Shown in pieces: positions 47,612 to 56,299 of a DNA stretch of 64,000 nt. The translations under genes and the position numbers were made by a program. This stretch comes from Pseudomonas allokribbensis. GTDB taxonomy: Bacteria; Pseudomonadota; Gammaproteobacteria; Pseudomonadales; Pseudomonadaceae. Numbering within the stretch: the stretch's first letter is position 1; the number at the start of each line of letters is the position of its first letter. The stretch lies in NCBI RefSeq assembly GCF_014863605.1, contig NZ_CP062252.1, forward strand, positions 3,667,001-3,731,000, written 5' to 3'. The notes beneath the pieces are model-generated. The model worked only from the letters and a program-made list of their open reading frames with translations, searched no databases and was not told the DNA's origin.

Positions 47612-50533
47612 TTAACTCCCGAAGTGATAACTCACATCCAGCCACCACTGACGACCATAAGGGTCGTAGTTGCCGGTCGGGTAATACGGCCAGCCTGCCG
47701 AGTCGTCATGCTTGACCTGATTGAGCACGTTGTTAACGGTCAGCCCGACGCTTGCCCGGTCGTTCAAGCGATAGCGCGCACTGGCATTGAACACCGTCCA
47801 CGGCGACAGACGCCCGTCACCCGCGCCGTTGGTGACCGAGCCATAGCGAATGCCCATCAGCGTCGCCGTGGCCTTCTGATAATCCCAGGTCAGGCTGGCG
47901 TTGACCTTGCTGCGCCAGTCGTAGTTGGTGCGCGAAGTGCGCCAGTCCTGGGTCGGGGCTTCGTCCGATTCCTTGTAGAAGTGCGACAGCACCAGGGTGT
48001 AGCCCAGCACCGAACTGAACGCGCCGTACTGCCCGGCGCCCCAGCGAATGTTGCTCTTGAAATCGAGACCGCTGACCCGCTCGCTAGCCGCGTTGATCGC
48101 ATTCACCCGCACCCGCTGCAACTGGTTGGGATCGATGGCGGCATTGCCGGGATTGCGGTCAACACGCGCGAGGGTCGACTGACAGTTGGCCGAGTTGATG
48201 TCCTGGGTGCCGTTGCGGCATTCGTTCTCCTGCTGCAACAGGCGGTTTTCGTCGACGGTGGTCAGCAGGTCATCGATTTCCACGCGCCAGAAGTCGGTGG
48301 AAAAATCGAAGTTGCGCGACGGCGACCAGACAAAACCGTAGGTCCACGACTTGCCGCGTTCGGATTCCAGATCCGCCGTGCCGCTTTGTGTGTAGTCGAC
48401 CCGCCCACGATCACACGCGCCCGCCACGCCCTGGCTGCAACCGTAATAATCGATCTGCGCCGGGTAGTAACCGTTGCTGTCGGACTGGTAGATGTAGTTC
48501 AAGTCCGGAGCCCGGAAACTGGTGCCGTAGCTGCCGCGCAGCAACAGGCGGGTGACCGGTCGCCATTCGATACCGAGGTTGTAGGTTTTCTGCTGTTCGC
48601 TGCGCCCGCTGAATTTGTATTGGTCCCAGCGCCCCGCCGCTGTCGCCAGCACGGTGTCGGTGACCGGAATGCTGAACTCGCCGCCGGCCGCGTATCGCTT
48701 GCGCGAACCGCCGGAGCTTTGCGCCGGCGTCACGCCATAGAAACTGCCGTCGTTGAGGCTGTCGTCCGGGTCGATGCGGTATTCCTGTTTACCGGCTTCC
48801 AGTACGCCGGCAAATCCGACCGGGCCGGCCGGCAGGTCAAACAGATCGCCATTGACCGAGGCGTTGTAGCTGGTGGACACCGACTTGCTGCTCTGGGTCA
48901 GGTTGCCGCGAAACTGCTCCCACTCTTGAGGCGTCAATGGCCGGTCGAGGCGCGAGGCGTCCGGCGCGAACACCGGGTAGCCGCCGCGCGTGCCGAGCTG
49001 CGGGCCGAGATAGAAATCCTGGATCGACGACAGCGGCGTGTAGCGTGTGGTGCGCACGCTTTTATATTCCGAGCGATTGGCCGCCAGATCATAGTGCCAG
49101 CCGGTGTCGGCGATCTTGTCCGACAGCCCCAGCGTGCCGGTCCACGAGGTGTCGCGCCACTTGCTGTTGTTACTGGTGCGCCCGCCGATTTCTTCTTCAC
49201 CGAAACGGCGATACCAACGTTCCAGATTGCCGCTGTTCTGGTTGATGAAGTCCGGCGAGGTGAAGGTCGGGCCACGGGTGTTGTTCTGAATGTGGTCGAG
49301 GCCATACATCAGATCAGCGAACACCTGGCCGCTATCGCTGAAATGCCAGGTGCCGCGGGTGTAGCCGTCATAGTTTTCCTTTTGCGTCTGGATCGTCCAG
49401 TAATCGTTGTACATCTGGTCGGTGCGGCAGCGCCCGCCGCTGTTGAACAGTTTGTTGTCGAACGTGCCTTGATAAGCGCCGCAGCCCGGTCCCAGATAAC
49501 GGTTGTTGCTCAAGTCGCGGCGGTAACCGACATCCGCCAACGGCCCGCTCTGCATGAAACCTCGGTCATCGGCCCAGATCGGATCACGATTGGTCAGCTC
49601 AATCCCGAACAAACCATCGAAGTCGCCCCAGCTGCCGCCGCCGCTGATCTGCAACCGCTGATTGTCACCGCCGCCGCGCTCGCTGGTGCCGCCCTTGAGG
49701 TTGACGTCGACGCCATTCATTTTGTCCTTGAGGATGATGTTCACCACCCCGGCAATCGCATCCGAACCGTAGATCGCCGAGGCGCCGCTGCTGAGCACTT
49801 CGATGCGGTCGATGATCGCCGACGGAATGTTCGCAAGGTTGGTGAAGTTGACCTTGCCGTCGTACGGCGTCGGGTAATCGGCGACCCGCCGGCCATTGAT
49901 CAGCACCAGCGTGTGGTTGGGCCCCAGGCCGCGCAGGTTGAGGGCGCTGGCGGCCGGTTGCCAGGTGTTGCCGTAGTCTTCGCCCTGGGTCATGCCGGTG
50001 TTTTGCGTCTGCGTGGCGAGGGCGTCGTAGACGTTCTTGTAGCCCCGCGCTTCCATTTCTTCGTGGGTGATGACGTTGACCGGCGTCGCGCCATCGGACT
50101 GCGCCCGGGCGATCCGCGAACCGGTGACCGTGACTTTTTCCATGCGGTAATCGGCGTTGCTGGCAGGTGCCACGACGGCAGCCTTGACCGGTGCGGCGCT
50201 CGGCGCATCGCCCTGGCGAATGCTCAGGCCCTGAGTGCCCTGCTCGACTTGCAGACCGCTGCCGAGCAACGCCTTCTCCACCGCCTGCCGGCCGCCCAAC
50301 GCACCGCGCACGGCACCGCTGCGCTTGCCCTGAACCAGATTCTGACTGAAGGAAATCGGCACGCCGGTCTGACGCGAGATGTCCAGCAGCACCTCGTCGA
50401 GGGCTCCTGCGGCGATGTCGAAGGTAAAGACCTGAGTGGCGGCGTCTTGCGCCAATACGGCCGAAGGAACGATGCCCATCGCCAGCACGGCGGCCAGCGT
50501 CAGGCGGGGTAATTGTTGTTTGAATGAGAACAT
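47612..50533 (-). CDS. TonB-dependent receptor 2 with STN signalling domain
   Basis: The product has 973 residues from the ATG at 50533. After a signal peptide (~1-28) an STN domain (~30-105: 'TFDIAAGALDEVLLDISRQTGVPISFSQNLVQGKRSGAVRGALGGRQAVEKAL') precedes the plug ('LRGLGPNHTLVLINGRRVADYPTPYDG', 'IEVLSSGASAIYGSDAIAGVVNIIL') and a large barrel. The chain ends 'DVSYHFGS', two residues past the usual terminal Phe. STN receptors signal ligand arrival to a FecR anti-sigma protein, encoded 91 bp upstream with FecI. It is therefore likely that this protein both imports and senses the ligand. Confidence 0.94.
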   Translation of the reverse strand: MFSFKQQLPRLTLAAVLAMGIVPSAVLAQDAATQVFTFDIAAGALDEVLLDISRQTGVPISFSQNLVQGKRSGAVRGALGGRQAVEKALLGSGLQVEQGTQGLSIRQGDAPSAAPVKAAVVAPASNADYRMEKVTVTGSRIARAQSDGATPVNVITHEEMEARGYKNVYDALATQTQNTGMTQGEDYGNTWQPAASALNLRGLGPNHTLVLINGRRVADYPTPYDGKVNFTNLANIPSAIIDRIEVLSSGASAIYGSDAIAGVVNIILKDKMNGVDVNLKGGTSERGGGDNQRLQISGGGSWGDFDGLFGIELTNRDPIWADDRGFMQSGPLADVGYRRDLSNNRYLGPGCGAYQGTFDNKLFNSGGRCRTDQMYNDYWTIQTQKENYDGYTRGTWHFSDSGQVFADLMYGLDHIQNNTRGPTFTSPDFINQNSGNLERWYRRFGEEEIGGRTSNNSKWRDTSWTGTLGLSDKIADTGWHYDLAANRSEYKSVRTTRYTPLSSIQDFYLGPQLGTRGGYPVFAPDASRLDRPLTPQEWEQFRGNLTQSSKSVSTSYNASVNGDLFDLPAGPVGFAGVLEAGKQEYRIDPDDSLNDGSFYGVTPAQSSGGSRKRYAAGGEFSIPVTDTVLATAAGRWDQYKFSGRSEQQKTYNLGIEWRPVTRLLLRGSYGTSFRAPDLNYIYQSDSNGYYPAQIDYYGCSQGVAGACDRGRVDYTQSGTADLESERGKSWTYGFVWSPSRNFDFSTDFWRVEIDDLLTTVDENRLLQQENECRNGTQDINSANCQSTLARVDRNPGNAAIDPNQLQRVRVNAINAASERVSGLDFKSNIRWGAGQYGAFSSVLGYTLVLSHFYKESDEAPTQDWRTSRTNYDWRSKVNASLTWDYQKATATLMGIRYGSVTNGAGDGRLSPWTVFNASARYRLNDRASVGLTVNNVLNQVKHDDSAGWPYYPTGNYDPYGRQWWLDVSYHFGS

Positions 50534-50541
50534 CGAGGGGC

Positions 50542-50608
50542 TTCCCTGTTGAAGGCGTCTGCAGGGAATGAGCAGCGGGCCGGCGCTTTTTATAGGGTCG
50601 CGGATAGA
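50542..50608 (-). promoter_or_regulatory. Shared promoter/leader motif and hairpin upstream of TonB receptor 2
   Basis: On the minus strand TCTA (50608-50605), seven bases and CCCTATAAA lie 72 nt before the start codon. The leader continues GCCCGCTGCTCAT, then TTCCCTG pairs with CAGGGAA (50568-50562 with 50548-50542). The AGGGA ribosome site is in the stem, nine bases before the ATG, as in receptor 1. Confidence 0.65.
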
Positions 50609-50624
50609 CCAGGAAGTTATGGTT

Positions 50625-51575
50625 TTATAACCGTGCTTCGATACTGACCCAGTACGGGTTGTGCCAGGTGACACGGATCGGCAGCGAACGTTCGAGCAAC
50701 TGCAAGGTGCGGTCGCTGTCGTCCAGCGGATAGAGGCCGCTGAGGCGCAGACCGGCGACGTCGGGGCTCAGATGCAGAATGCCGCGACGGTAACTGCGCA
50801 GGCTGTCGATGACTTCGCTCAGGGGGCGGTCGCGCACTTCGAGCCGCCCTTGTACCCAAGCGCTTTCCTGTCCTTTGCTGCGCTCCAGGGCGAGGATTTC
50901 CTGACCGTTGAACAGCAGGCTTTCGCCCGCCTCCACCGCTTGCCGCGCGCCGCTGGCGGTGACCACTTCGACCTGCGAATGCAGCATCACCAGCCGAGTC
51001 GAATCCTCACCGCGCTGCACCAGAAATCGCGTACCGAGCGCACGCATCCGCCCGTGCTCGGTTTCGACCACAAACGGCCGGGCCAGATTTTTCGCCACGT
51101 CGACCAGCAGTTCACCGCTGCGCAAGGCCAGAAGACGCTCGACGTTATCGAATCGCGGCACCACGCGGCTGCGGGCGTTCAGCGTCAGAGCGCTGCCATC
51201 CTCCAGCGTGAATTGACGTCGCTCCCCGGTCCCGGTCGACAACTCGCCGGCCTCCGGCAGCCAGCCATAACGTCGACCGAGCAAACCGGCCAGCACCGCA
51301 ATGCCGAGCACACTCAAGCTGCCGCTGATGAATCGGCGGCGACTGCTGGAGGGCGCATTCAGGCTGTGCAGCACACTCTCACGCGGCAACCCGCGCAGGT
51401 TCGAATGACGCAGCAGACTCAGTCCGCCGCCCATCTGCTCGATGATCTGTTGATGCCGTGGATCCGCCGCACGCCAGACGTCGAACGCTGCGCGCTCCTG
51501 CAGGCTGACGTCCCCTGATTGCAACAGCGCCATCCATTGCGCGGCTTCGTCGATCAGCGTTTCGTCCGGTCTCAT
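50625..51575 (-). CDS. FecR-family anti-sigma/sensor protein
   Basis: The product has 316 residues from the ATG at 51575, overlapping the sigma gene stop (ATGA). The cytoplasmic N-terminus (~1-85) carries 'DEAAQWMALLQSGDVSLQERAAFDVWRAADPRHQQ', the DUF4880/FecR anti-sigma motif. A single membrane helix is at ~88-108. The periplasmic FecR domain (~120-215) has 'LTLNARSRVVPRFDNVERLLALRSGELLVDV', and a short STN-like tail follows. It should pass the signal from the STN domain of receptor 2 to the FecI-type sigma. Confidence 0.93.
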   Translation of the reverse strand: MRPDETLIDEAAQWMALLQSGDVSLQERAAFDVWRAADPRHQQIIEQMGGGLSLLRHSNLRGLPRESVLHSLNAPSSSRRRFISGSLSVLGIAVLAGLLGRRYGWLPEAGELSTGTGERRQFTLEDGSALTLNARSRVVPRFDNVERLLALRSGELLVDVAKNLARPFVVETEHGRMRALGTRFLVQRGEDSTRLVMLHSQVEVVTASGARQAVEAGESLLFNGQEILALERSKGQESAWVQGRLEVRDRPLSEVIDSLRSYRRGILHLSPDVAGLRLSGLYPLDDSDRTLQLLERSLPIRVTWHNPYWVSIEARL

Positions 51576-52078
51576 GCCTGCATCGCCTGATAGCAACGCT
51601 TGAAGGCTTCGACCATGTACTGCTGCACGCGGCTGGTGGACACGCCGAGGCGCTCGCCGATTTCACTGTAGGTCAGGCCGTCGAGCTGATGGTAGAGAAA
51701 CGCAGCCTTGGCCTTGGCCGACAGACCGTTGAGCAAGCGATCCACCGCCAGCAGTGCTTCGATCACCAACGCCCGCTCTTCGGGCGACGGATGCACCGGT
51801 TCTGGCGCCAGGGCCAGGCTTTGCAGGTAGGCACGTTCAAGATCCTGCCGGCGCCAGCCTTCATACACCAGCCGCCGGGCAATCGTGGTCAACAGTGCGC
51901 GGGGTTCGCGTATGGCCAGTGGATCGGGCAATGCCAACACCCGAAGAAAGGTTTCCGAAGCAATGTCCTGTGCGCTGTGCGGGCAACCGAGGGTACGGCT
52001 GACTGCGGCGCACAACCATCGGTAGTCCTTTTGGAACATTTGCCCGATGACCTGGTAATGCGGGTTGTGACTCCCCAT
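51572..52078 (-). CDS. FecI-type ECF sigma factor
   Basis: The product has 168 residues with region 2 ('HSAQDIASETFLRVLAL', 'IREPRALLTTIARRLVYEGWRRQDLERAYL') and region 4 ('GLTYSEIGERLGVSTSRVQQYMVEAFKRCYQA'), as in iron-starvation sigma factors. It heads fecI-fecR-receptor 2. It probably activates receptor 2 and, given the shared upstream motif, receptor 1 and yejABEF. No clear Fur box was found in the 298 bp upstream, although one is expected for this class. Confidence 0.94.
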   Translation of the reverse strand: MGSHNPHYQVIGQMFQKDYRWLCAAVSRTLGCPHSAQDIASETFLRVLALPDPLAIREPRALLTTIARRLVYEGWRRQDLERAYLQSLALAPEPVHPSPEERALVIEALLAVDRLLNGLSAKAKAAFLYHQLDGLTYSEIGERLGVSTSRVQQYMVEAFKRCYQAMQA

Positions 52079-52376
52079 GCCTTACTCCCTGAAAACGGGC
52101 TCCACCCGCTGCGAAAATCCATGGATACGCCGGGATCGTCCGGCGTTGATCAGGGGAGCGACTGTGCAATAGCGTCGAAGACATTTGAAGTAATAAAAAA
52201 TCAGGATCAGCAAACCTTTGAGAATAAGGCACGTCGTCGCCACGGCAACATTGGCTGACACAACGTTGATCTCGATCAGTGGTGCCGGCCACGCCAGTCT
52301 CTAACCTTGCGCCTCCATCGATAGCCACGGACGGCTCACCGGGAGCCTGCGGCTGACCCTTCAAGGAAGAGCAATC
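52079..52376. other. Divergent intergenic region between fecI-type gene and hypX
   Basis: This 298-bp region lies between fecI (minus) and hypX (plus). It contains an 18-bp element, CGCCGG-gatcgt-CCGGCG (52128-52145), and an AT-rich part with a weak Fur-like half-site (TTTGAGAATAAG, ~52216-52227). The TCTA-N7-CCCTATAAA motif of the island is absent. AAGGAAG at 52363-52369 is the ribosome site of hypX. Confidence 0.5.
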
Positions 52377-54095
52377 ATGCGATCACTCAACATCATTCTT
52401 TTGTCGTCGGCATTCAACGGCCTGACCCAACGTGCCTGGCTGGACCTGCGTCAGGCGGGCCATTCGCCCAGCGTGGTGTTGTTCACCGACGAAGCTGCCG
52501 TGTGCGAACAAATCGAACACAGCGGCGCCGACCTGGTGATCTGCCCGTTCCTCAAGGACCGCGTTCCCCATGCGCTGTGGAGCAACCCGCAACGTCCGGT
52601 GGTGATTATTCACCCCGGCATCGTCGGTGATCGCGGCGCCAGCGCGCTGGACTGGGCGATCATGCGCGAACTGCCGTCCTGGGGCGTGACCGCCCTGCAA
52701 GCGGTGGAAGAAATGGACGCCGGCCCGGTCTGGGCTACCTGCGAATTCAACTTGCCGACAGGCTTGCGCAAATCCGAGCTGTACAACGGCCGGGTCAGTG
52801 ACGCAGCGATCCGTTGCATCCGTGAAGTGGTGGAGAAATTCATCGACGGCTTTGTCCCGATGGACCTGGATTATGCCGATCCCAAGGTTCTGGGACGCCT
52901 GCAACCGAACATGAAGCAGGACGATCGCACCTTCGGTTGGCACGACTGCTCGCGCTTCATCAAGCGCTGCATCGACGCGGCTGACGGTCAGCCCGGCGTG
53001 CTCGCGAGCCTCGCTGGCGGCCAGTATTACGTGTACGACGCGCACCTTGATCAGCGCACCGGGATACCCGGCGAGATCCTCGCGGTGCACGACGATGCGG
53101 TGCTGGTGGCGACCGGTGATCACAGCCTGTGGATCGGCTCGCTGCGGCGCAAACCGCAACCGGGCGAAGAAACCTTCAAGCGACCGGCACGGCATGTGCT
53201 GGCCGGGCAACTGGCGCACGTGCCGGTGCTGGACTGGTCGATTGCCAATGCGCCGTTCAGCGACGAGGCGTATCAGCCGATCCGTTATCGCGAATCCGGG
53301 CAGGTCGGCGAGCTGACACTGGAGTTCTACAACGGCGCCATGAGCACCGAGCAGTGCCAGCGCATGGTCGAGGCCCTGCGCTGGGCCAAATCCCGCGACA
53401 CTCAGGTGCTGTTGATCAAGGGTGGACGCGGCAGTTTTTCCAACGGTGTGCACCTGAACGTGATCCAGGCCGCCGAAGATCCGGGCGCCGAAGCCTGGGC
53501 CAATATCCAGGCGATCGACGATGTGTGCGAGGAATTGCTCAGCGCGCGGCAACTGGTGGTCAGCGGCGTCACCGGCAATGCCGGCGCGGGCGGTGTGATG
53601 CTCGCCCTGGCGGCTGACATCGTGTTCGCTCGCGCCGACATCGTGCTCAACCCGCATTACAAGAGCATGGGCCTGTACGGCTCGGAATACTGGACCTACA
53701 GCCTGCCCCGTGCCGTCGGCCCGGCCATGGCCGAACAACTGACCCAGGCCTGTCTGCCGGTCAGCGCTGCTCAGGCGTTGCAACTGGGTATGGTTCAGGA
53801 AATAGGCCCGCGCTGCCCGGACGAGTTTGGTTTGTGGTTGCTGCAACGGGCCAATTCGGTACTGAGCGATCCGACGTATGCGCCAGTGCGTGAACGCAAG
53901 CTGCGGGTCGATCATGAGCTGATCCGCCAATGCCGCGAAACCGAGCTGCAAGAGATGCAGGAAGACATGCTGTACAACCGCAATCAGTTTGCCGAGAAGT
54001 GCCGGAATTTTGTGTACAAGCGCAAGACTTGCTGCACGCCGGCGCGGTTGGTGGAGGATTGGGCGCGAGTGCGTGAGGCTGAGCTCGCCGGTTGA
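52377..54095 (+). CDS. hypX: HypX/HoxX: formyl-THF to CO enzyme of NiFe hydrogenase maturation, orphan
   Basis: The product has 572 residues, with AAGGAAG upstream of the ATG. Two modules are visible. An N-terminal formyltransferase-like domain (~1-280) has 'VVIIHPGIVGDRGASALDWAIM' and 'LQPNMKQDDRTFGW'. A C-terminal enoyl-CoA-hydratase-like domain (~300-572) has 'VLLIKGGRGSFSNGVHLNVIQ', 'VSGVTGNAGAGGVMLALAADIVFA' and 'SMGLYGSEYW'. HypX makes CO from N10-formyl-tetrahydrofolate via formyl-CoA for the active site of oxygen-tolerant NiFe hydrogenases. No hydrogenase or other hyp gene is in the window, and it sits divergent from a FecI-type system, so a different role is likely or it serves a distant hydrogenase. 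Confidence 0.88.
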   Translation: MRSLNIILLSSAFNGLTQRAWLDLRQAGHSPSVVLFTDEAAVCEQIEHSGADLVICPFLKDRVPHALWSNPQRPVVIIHPGIVGDRGASALDWAIMRELPSWGVTALQAVEEMDAGPVWATCEFNLPTGLRKSELYNGRVSDAAIRCIREVVEKFIDGFVPMDLDYADPKVLGRLQPNMKQDDRTFGWHDCSRFIKRCIDAADGQPGVLASLAGGQYYVYDAHLDQRTGIPGEILAVHDDAVLVATGDHSLWIGSLRRKPQPGEETFKRPARHVLAGQLAHVPVLDWSIANAPFSDEAYQPIRYRESGQVGELTLEFYNGAMSTEQCQRMVEALRWAKSRDTQVLLIKGGRGSFSNGVHLNVIQAAEDPGAEAWANIQAIDDVCEELLSARQLVVSGVTGNAGAGGVMLALAADIVFARADIVLNPHYKSMGLYGSEYWTYSLPRAVGPAMAEQLTQACLPVSAAQALQLGMVQEIGPRCPDEFGLWLLQRANSVLSDPTYAPVRERKLRVDHELIRQCRETELQEMQEDMLYNRNQFAEKCRNFVYKRKTCCTPARLVEDWARVREAELAG

Positions 54096-54179
54096 GTCCC
54101 GATGCAGGTTCGCGATTTCACGATGACGCGATCGCGAGCCTGCACCTACAATGCGGGCACCTCAGACACCGGCCCGCCC

Positions 54180-55043
54180 ATGGACATCGACCTCGCCCGC
54201 ACCTTTCTGGAAATCGTCCGCCACGGCAGCCTCGCTGCGGCGGCCGAGAAGCTGTTCGTCACCCAGACCGCCATCACCGCCCGTGTGCAGAAACTCGAAA
54301 GCCAGTTGGGCAGCACGCTGTTCGTGCGCAACCGCGCCGGTGCGCGCCTGACCGCCAACGGTGAGGCCTTCGTGGTCTACGCCAATCAACTGGTGCAGAC
54401 CTGGGAAGCCGCCCGCCGTGACCTGCCGCTGCCCGAAGGCTATGACAACGTGCTGCACATCGGCGGCGAGGTCAGTCTGTGCAACCCGTTGATGCTCAGT
54501 TGGGCTGCCGAACTGCGCGAGAAGATTCCCAGCCATGCCCTGCGCATGGACATCCGCGACGGCGAGAACCTGCTGCGCCAACTTGAACTCGGCGTGCTCG
54601 ACGCAGCGCTGGTCTACCAACCGGAATACTGGCCGGGATTGCAGGTCGAGCAAGTGCTGGAAGAGAAACTGATTCTGGTCAGAACCCCCAACCGCCCTGC
54701 TCCCTACGTGTACATCGATTGGGGCGAGGACTTCCGCCGTCAACACGACGCCGCACTGCCGGAAAAAGCCAAGGCAGCCCTGAGCTTCAACCTCGGCCCG
54801 CTGGCCCTGCAATACATTCTGGAGAACGGCGGCAGCGGCTATTTCCGCACGCGGGTGGTACGCACTTATCTGGAAAGCGGCGCACTGGAAACCGTCACCA
54901 AAGCCCCGGAATTCGGCTACCCGACCTACCTCGTCTACTCCCGTGACCGCGATTCGGCGACGCTGCAGCAGGCATTCGATCTGCTGCGCGAAGTGATCAA
55001 GGCCGATGACGACTGGTCGCAACGCTGGAACCCGTTGAGCTGA
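54180..55043 (+). CDS. LysR-family transcriptional regulator
   Basis: The product has 287 residues from the ATG at 54180, where homology begins (MDIDLARTFLEIVRHGSLAAAAEKLFVTQTAITARVQKLESQLG…). The helix-turn-helix is at ~15-60 and the effector domain from ~90. It lies 84 bp after hypX on the same strand and may be co-transcribed. The effector and target are unknown. Confidence 0.9.
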   Translation: MDIDLARTFLEIVRHGSLAAAAEKLFVTQTAITARVQKLESQLGSTLFVRNRAGARLTANGEAFVVYANQLVQTWEAARRDLPLPEGYDNVLHIGGEVSLCNPLMLSWAAELREKIPSHALRMDIRDGENLLRQLELGVLDAALVYQPEYWPGLQVEQVLEEKLILVRTPNRPAPYVYIDWGEDFRRQHDAALPEKAKAALSFNLGPLALQYILENGGSGYFRTRVVRTYLESGALETVTKAPEFGYPTYLVYSRDRDSATLQQAFDLLREVIKADDDWSQRWNPLS

Positions 55044-55153
55044 CGACCGCTATGCACCGGAGCATGGCAGTTGTGACCTCAAGGTAGACCCTGCACAAAC
55101 GGCGGGATCGGCTAATCTGCCGGGTATAACGACAATATCCGCAGGTGACCGCA

Positions 55154-56299
55154 GTGAGGCAGACCACCGAGGCATTTCGCAGCCGCTATCGTGCGGCGAT
55201 TCATCCGCTGTACAACCCGTGGCTGCACGGAGCCTTCGTGCTGCTGTTCGGCGTGCTGGCCATCGGCGGGTTCTGGAGTAGCGCACATCAGGTGCGTCCA
55301 TTGGAATGGCTGGCCCTGCCGCTGACCTTGCTGTTCTTCAATTTCGGTGTGTACGTGGTGCACCGCCACCTCGGGCATCACAAGAAAGCCTTCGCCAAGA
55401 TGTTCTATGCCCGTCATGCCGGCGACCATCACAGCTTCTTCACCCCCGGCCACATGACCTGGGACAGCGCCCGCGACTGGCGGGTGATCCTGTTTCCGGC
55501 GTGGTTGATCGTGGTGCACACGCTGGTGATCACCCTGCCCCTGTGGTGGCTGTTCGCGCAGGTCAACGCCAACGTCGCCGGACTGTTCGGCGGCAGCATG
55601 GTGCTGGGCTACCTGACCTACGAGGTGTTTCACGCCTGCGAGCACTTGCCGGCGCAACACCCGCTGAGCCGCCTGCCGTGGATCCGCCAGATGCGCCGTC
55701 TGCACGAGTTGCATCACCGGCGCGAGCGCATGCAGGAGCGCAATTTCAACATCGTCCTGCCCCTGATGGATTACCTGTTCGGCACCCTCTATTGGGAGCC
55801 GGAGCCCGTCCCTTTGACCGATTCGAGAACGCCCATGACCCGCATGCAGCATCCGATCGACATCGCCGGCGACCCGATTGCCGTACTCGCCTACGCCGCT
55901 ACCGTCAGCCGCTGGCCAGAATGGCACCCTTCCTCGCTGAAAATCGATGGCCCCGCCGGGCCGCTGCATGCCGGCGCGCGTTTCGAGGAAGACATTCATG
56001 CCGGTGGCCGCGAAGGCCATTTGAGCTGGGAAGTCACCGAATACCTGCCGGGGCGGCGCTGGTGTGCCCGGGCCCAGGGCGATCATGGGCTGTCGTTGCA
56101 TTTGACCTATGAATGCTCGGCCGCAGGCGAAGGCACGGCTTTCGTACGCACCCTGGATTACCGCTTCGAGAGCCTGGGCATGCGCATCGCCAACCAGTTG
56201 CTGCTCAAACGCCGCATCGAACGTGAATCGGCGGCCTCGATGCTGGCCCTGCGCGACAGGGCGACCCGGCATCTGGCACTCGCGGGAGCTCACGTGTGA
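55154..56299 (+). CDS. Fatty-acid hydroxylase/sterol desaturase fused to an SRPBCC domain
   Basis: The product has 381 residues from a GTG at 55154, with AGGTGA five bases upstream; a GTG at 55145 is the alternative. The N-terminal ~228 residues are a membrane di-iron hydroxylase with three His boxes: 'HRHLGHH', 'HAGDHHSFF' and 'HELHHRR', plus hydrophobic helices. The rest (~232-381) is a SRPBCC/START-like cavity domain ('YAATVSRWPEWHPSSLKIDGPAGPLHAGARFEE'). The frame is continuous across the junction, so this is a true fusion as seen. It may hydroxylate a lipid and bind a ligand or product. It overlaps the next gene by four bases. Confidence 0.82.
   Translation: MRQTTEAFRSRYRAAIHPLYNPWLHGAFVLLFGVLAIGGFWSSAHQVRPLEWLALPLTLLFFNFGVYVVHRHLGHHKKAFAKMFYARHAGDHHSFFTPGHMTWDSARDWRVILFPAWLIVVHTLVITLPLWWLFAQVNANVAGLFGGSMVLGYLTYEVFHACEHLPAQHPLSRLPWIRQMRRLHELHHRRERMQERNFNIVLPLMDYLFGTLYWEPEPVPLTDSRTPMTRMQHPIDIAGDPIAVLAYAATVSRWPEWHPSSLKIDGPAGPLHAGARFEEDIHAGGREGHLSWEVTEYLPGRRWCARAQGDHGLSLHLTYECSAAGEGTAFVRTLDYRFESLGMRIANQLLLKRRIERESAASMLALRDRATRHLALAGAHV

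Noticed and set aside
52079..52376. Fur box upstream of the FecI-type gene
   Set aside because: Only a weak half-site (TTTGAGAATAAG) was found, not enough to report as a regulatory site.
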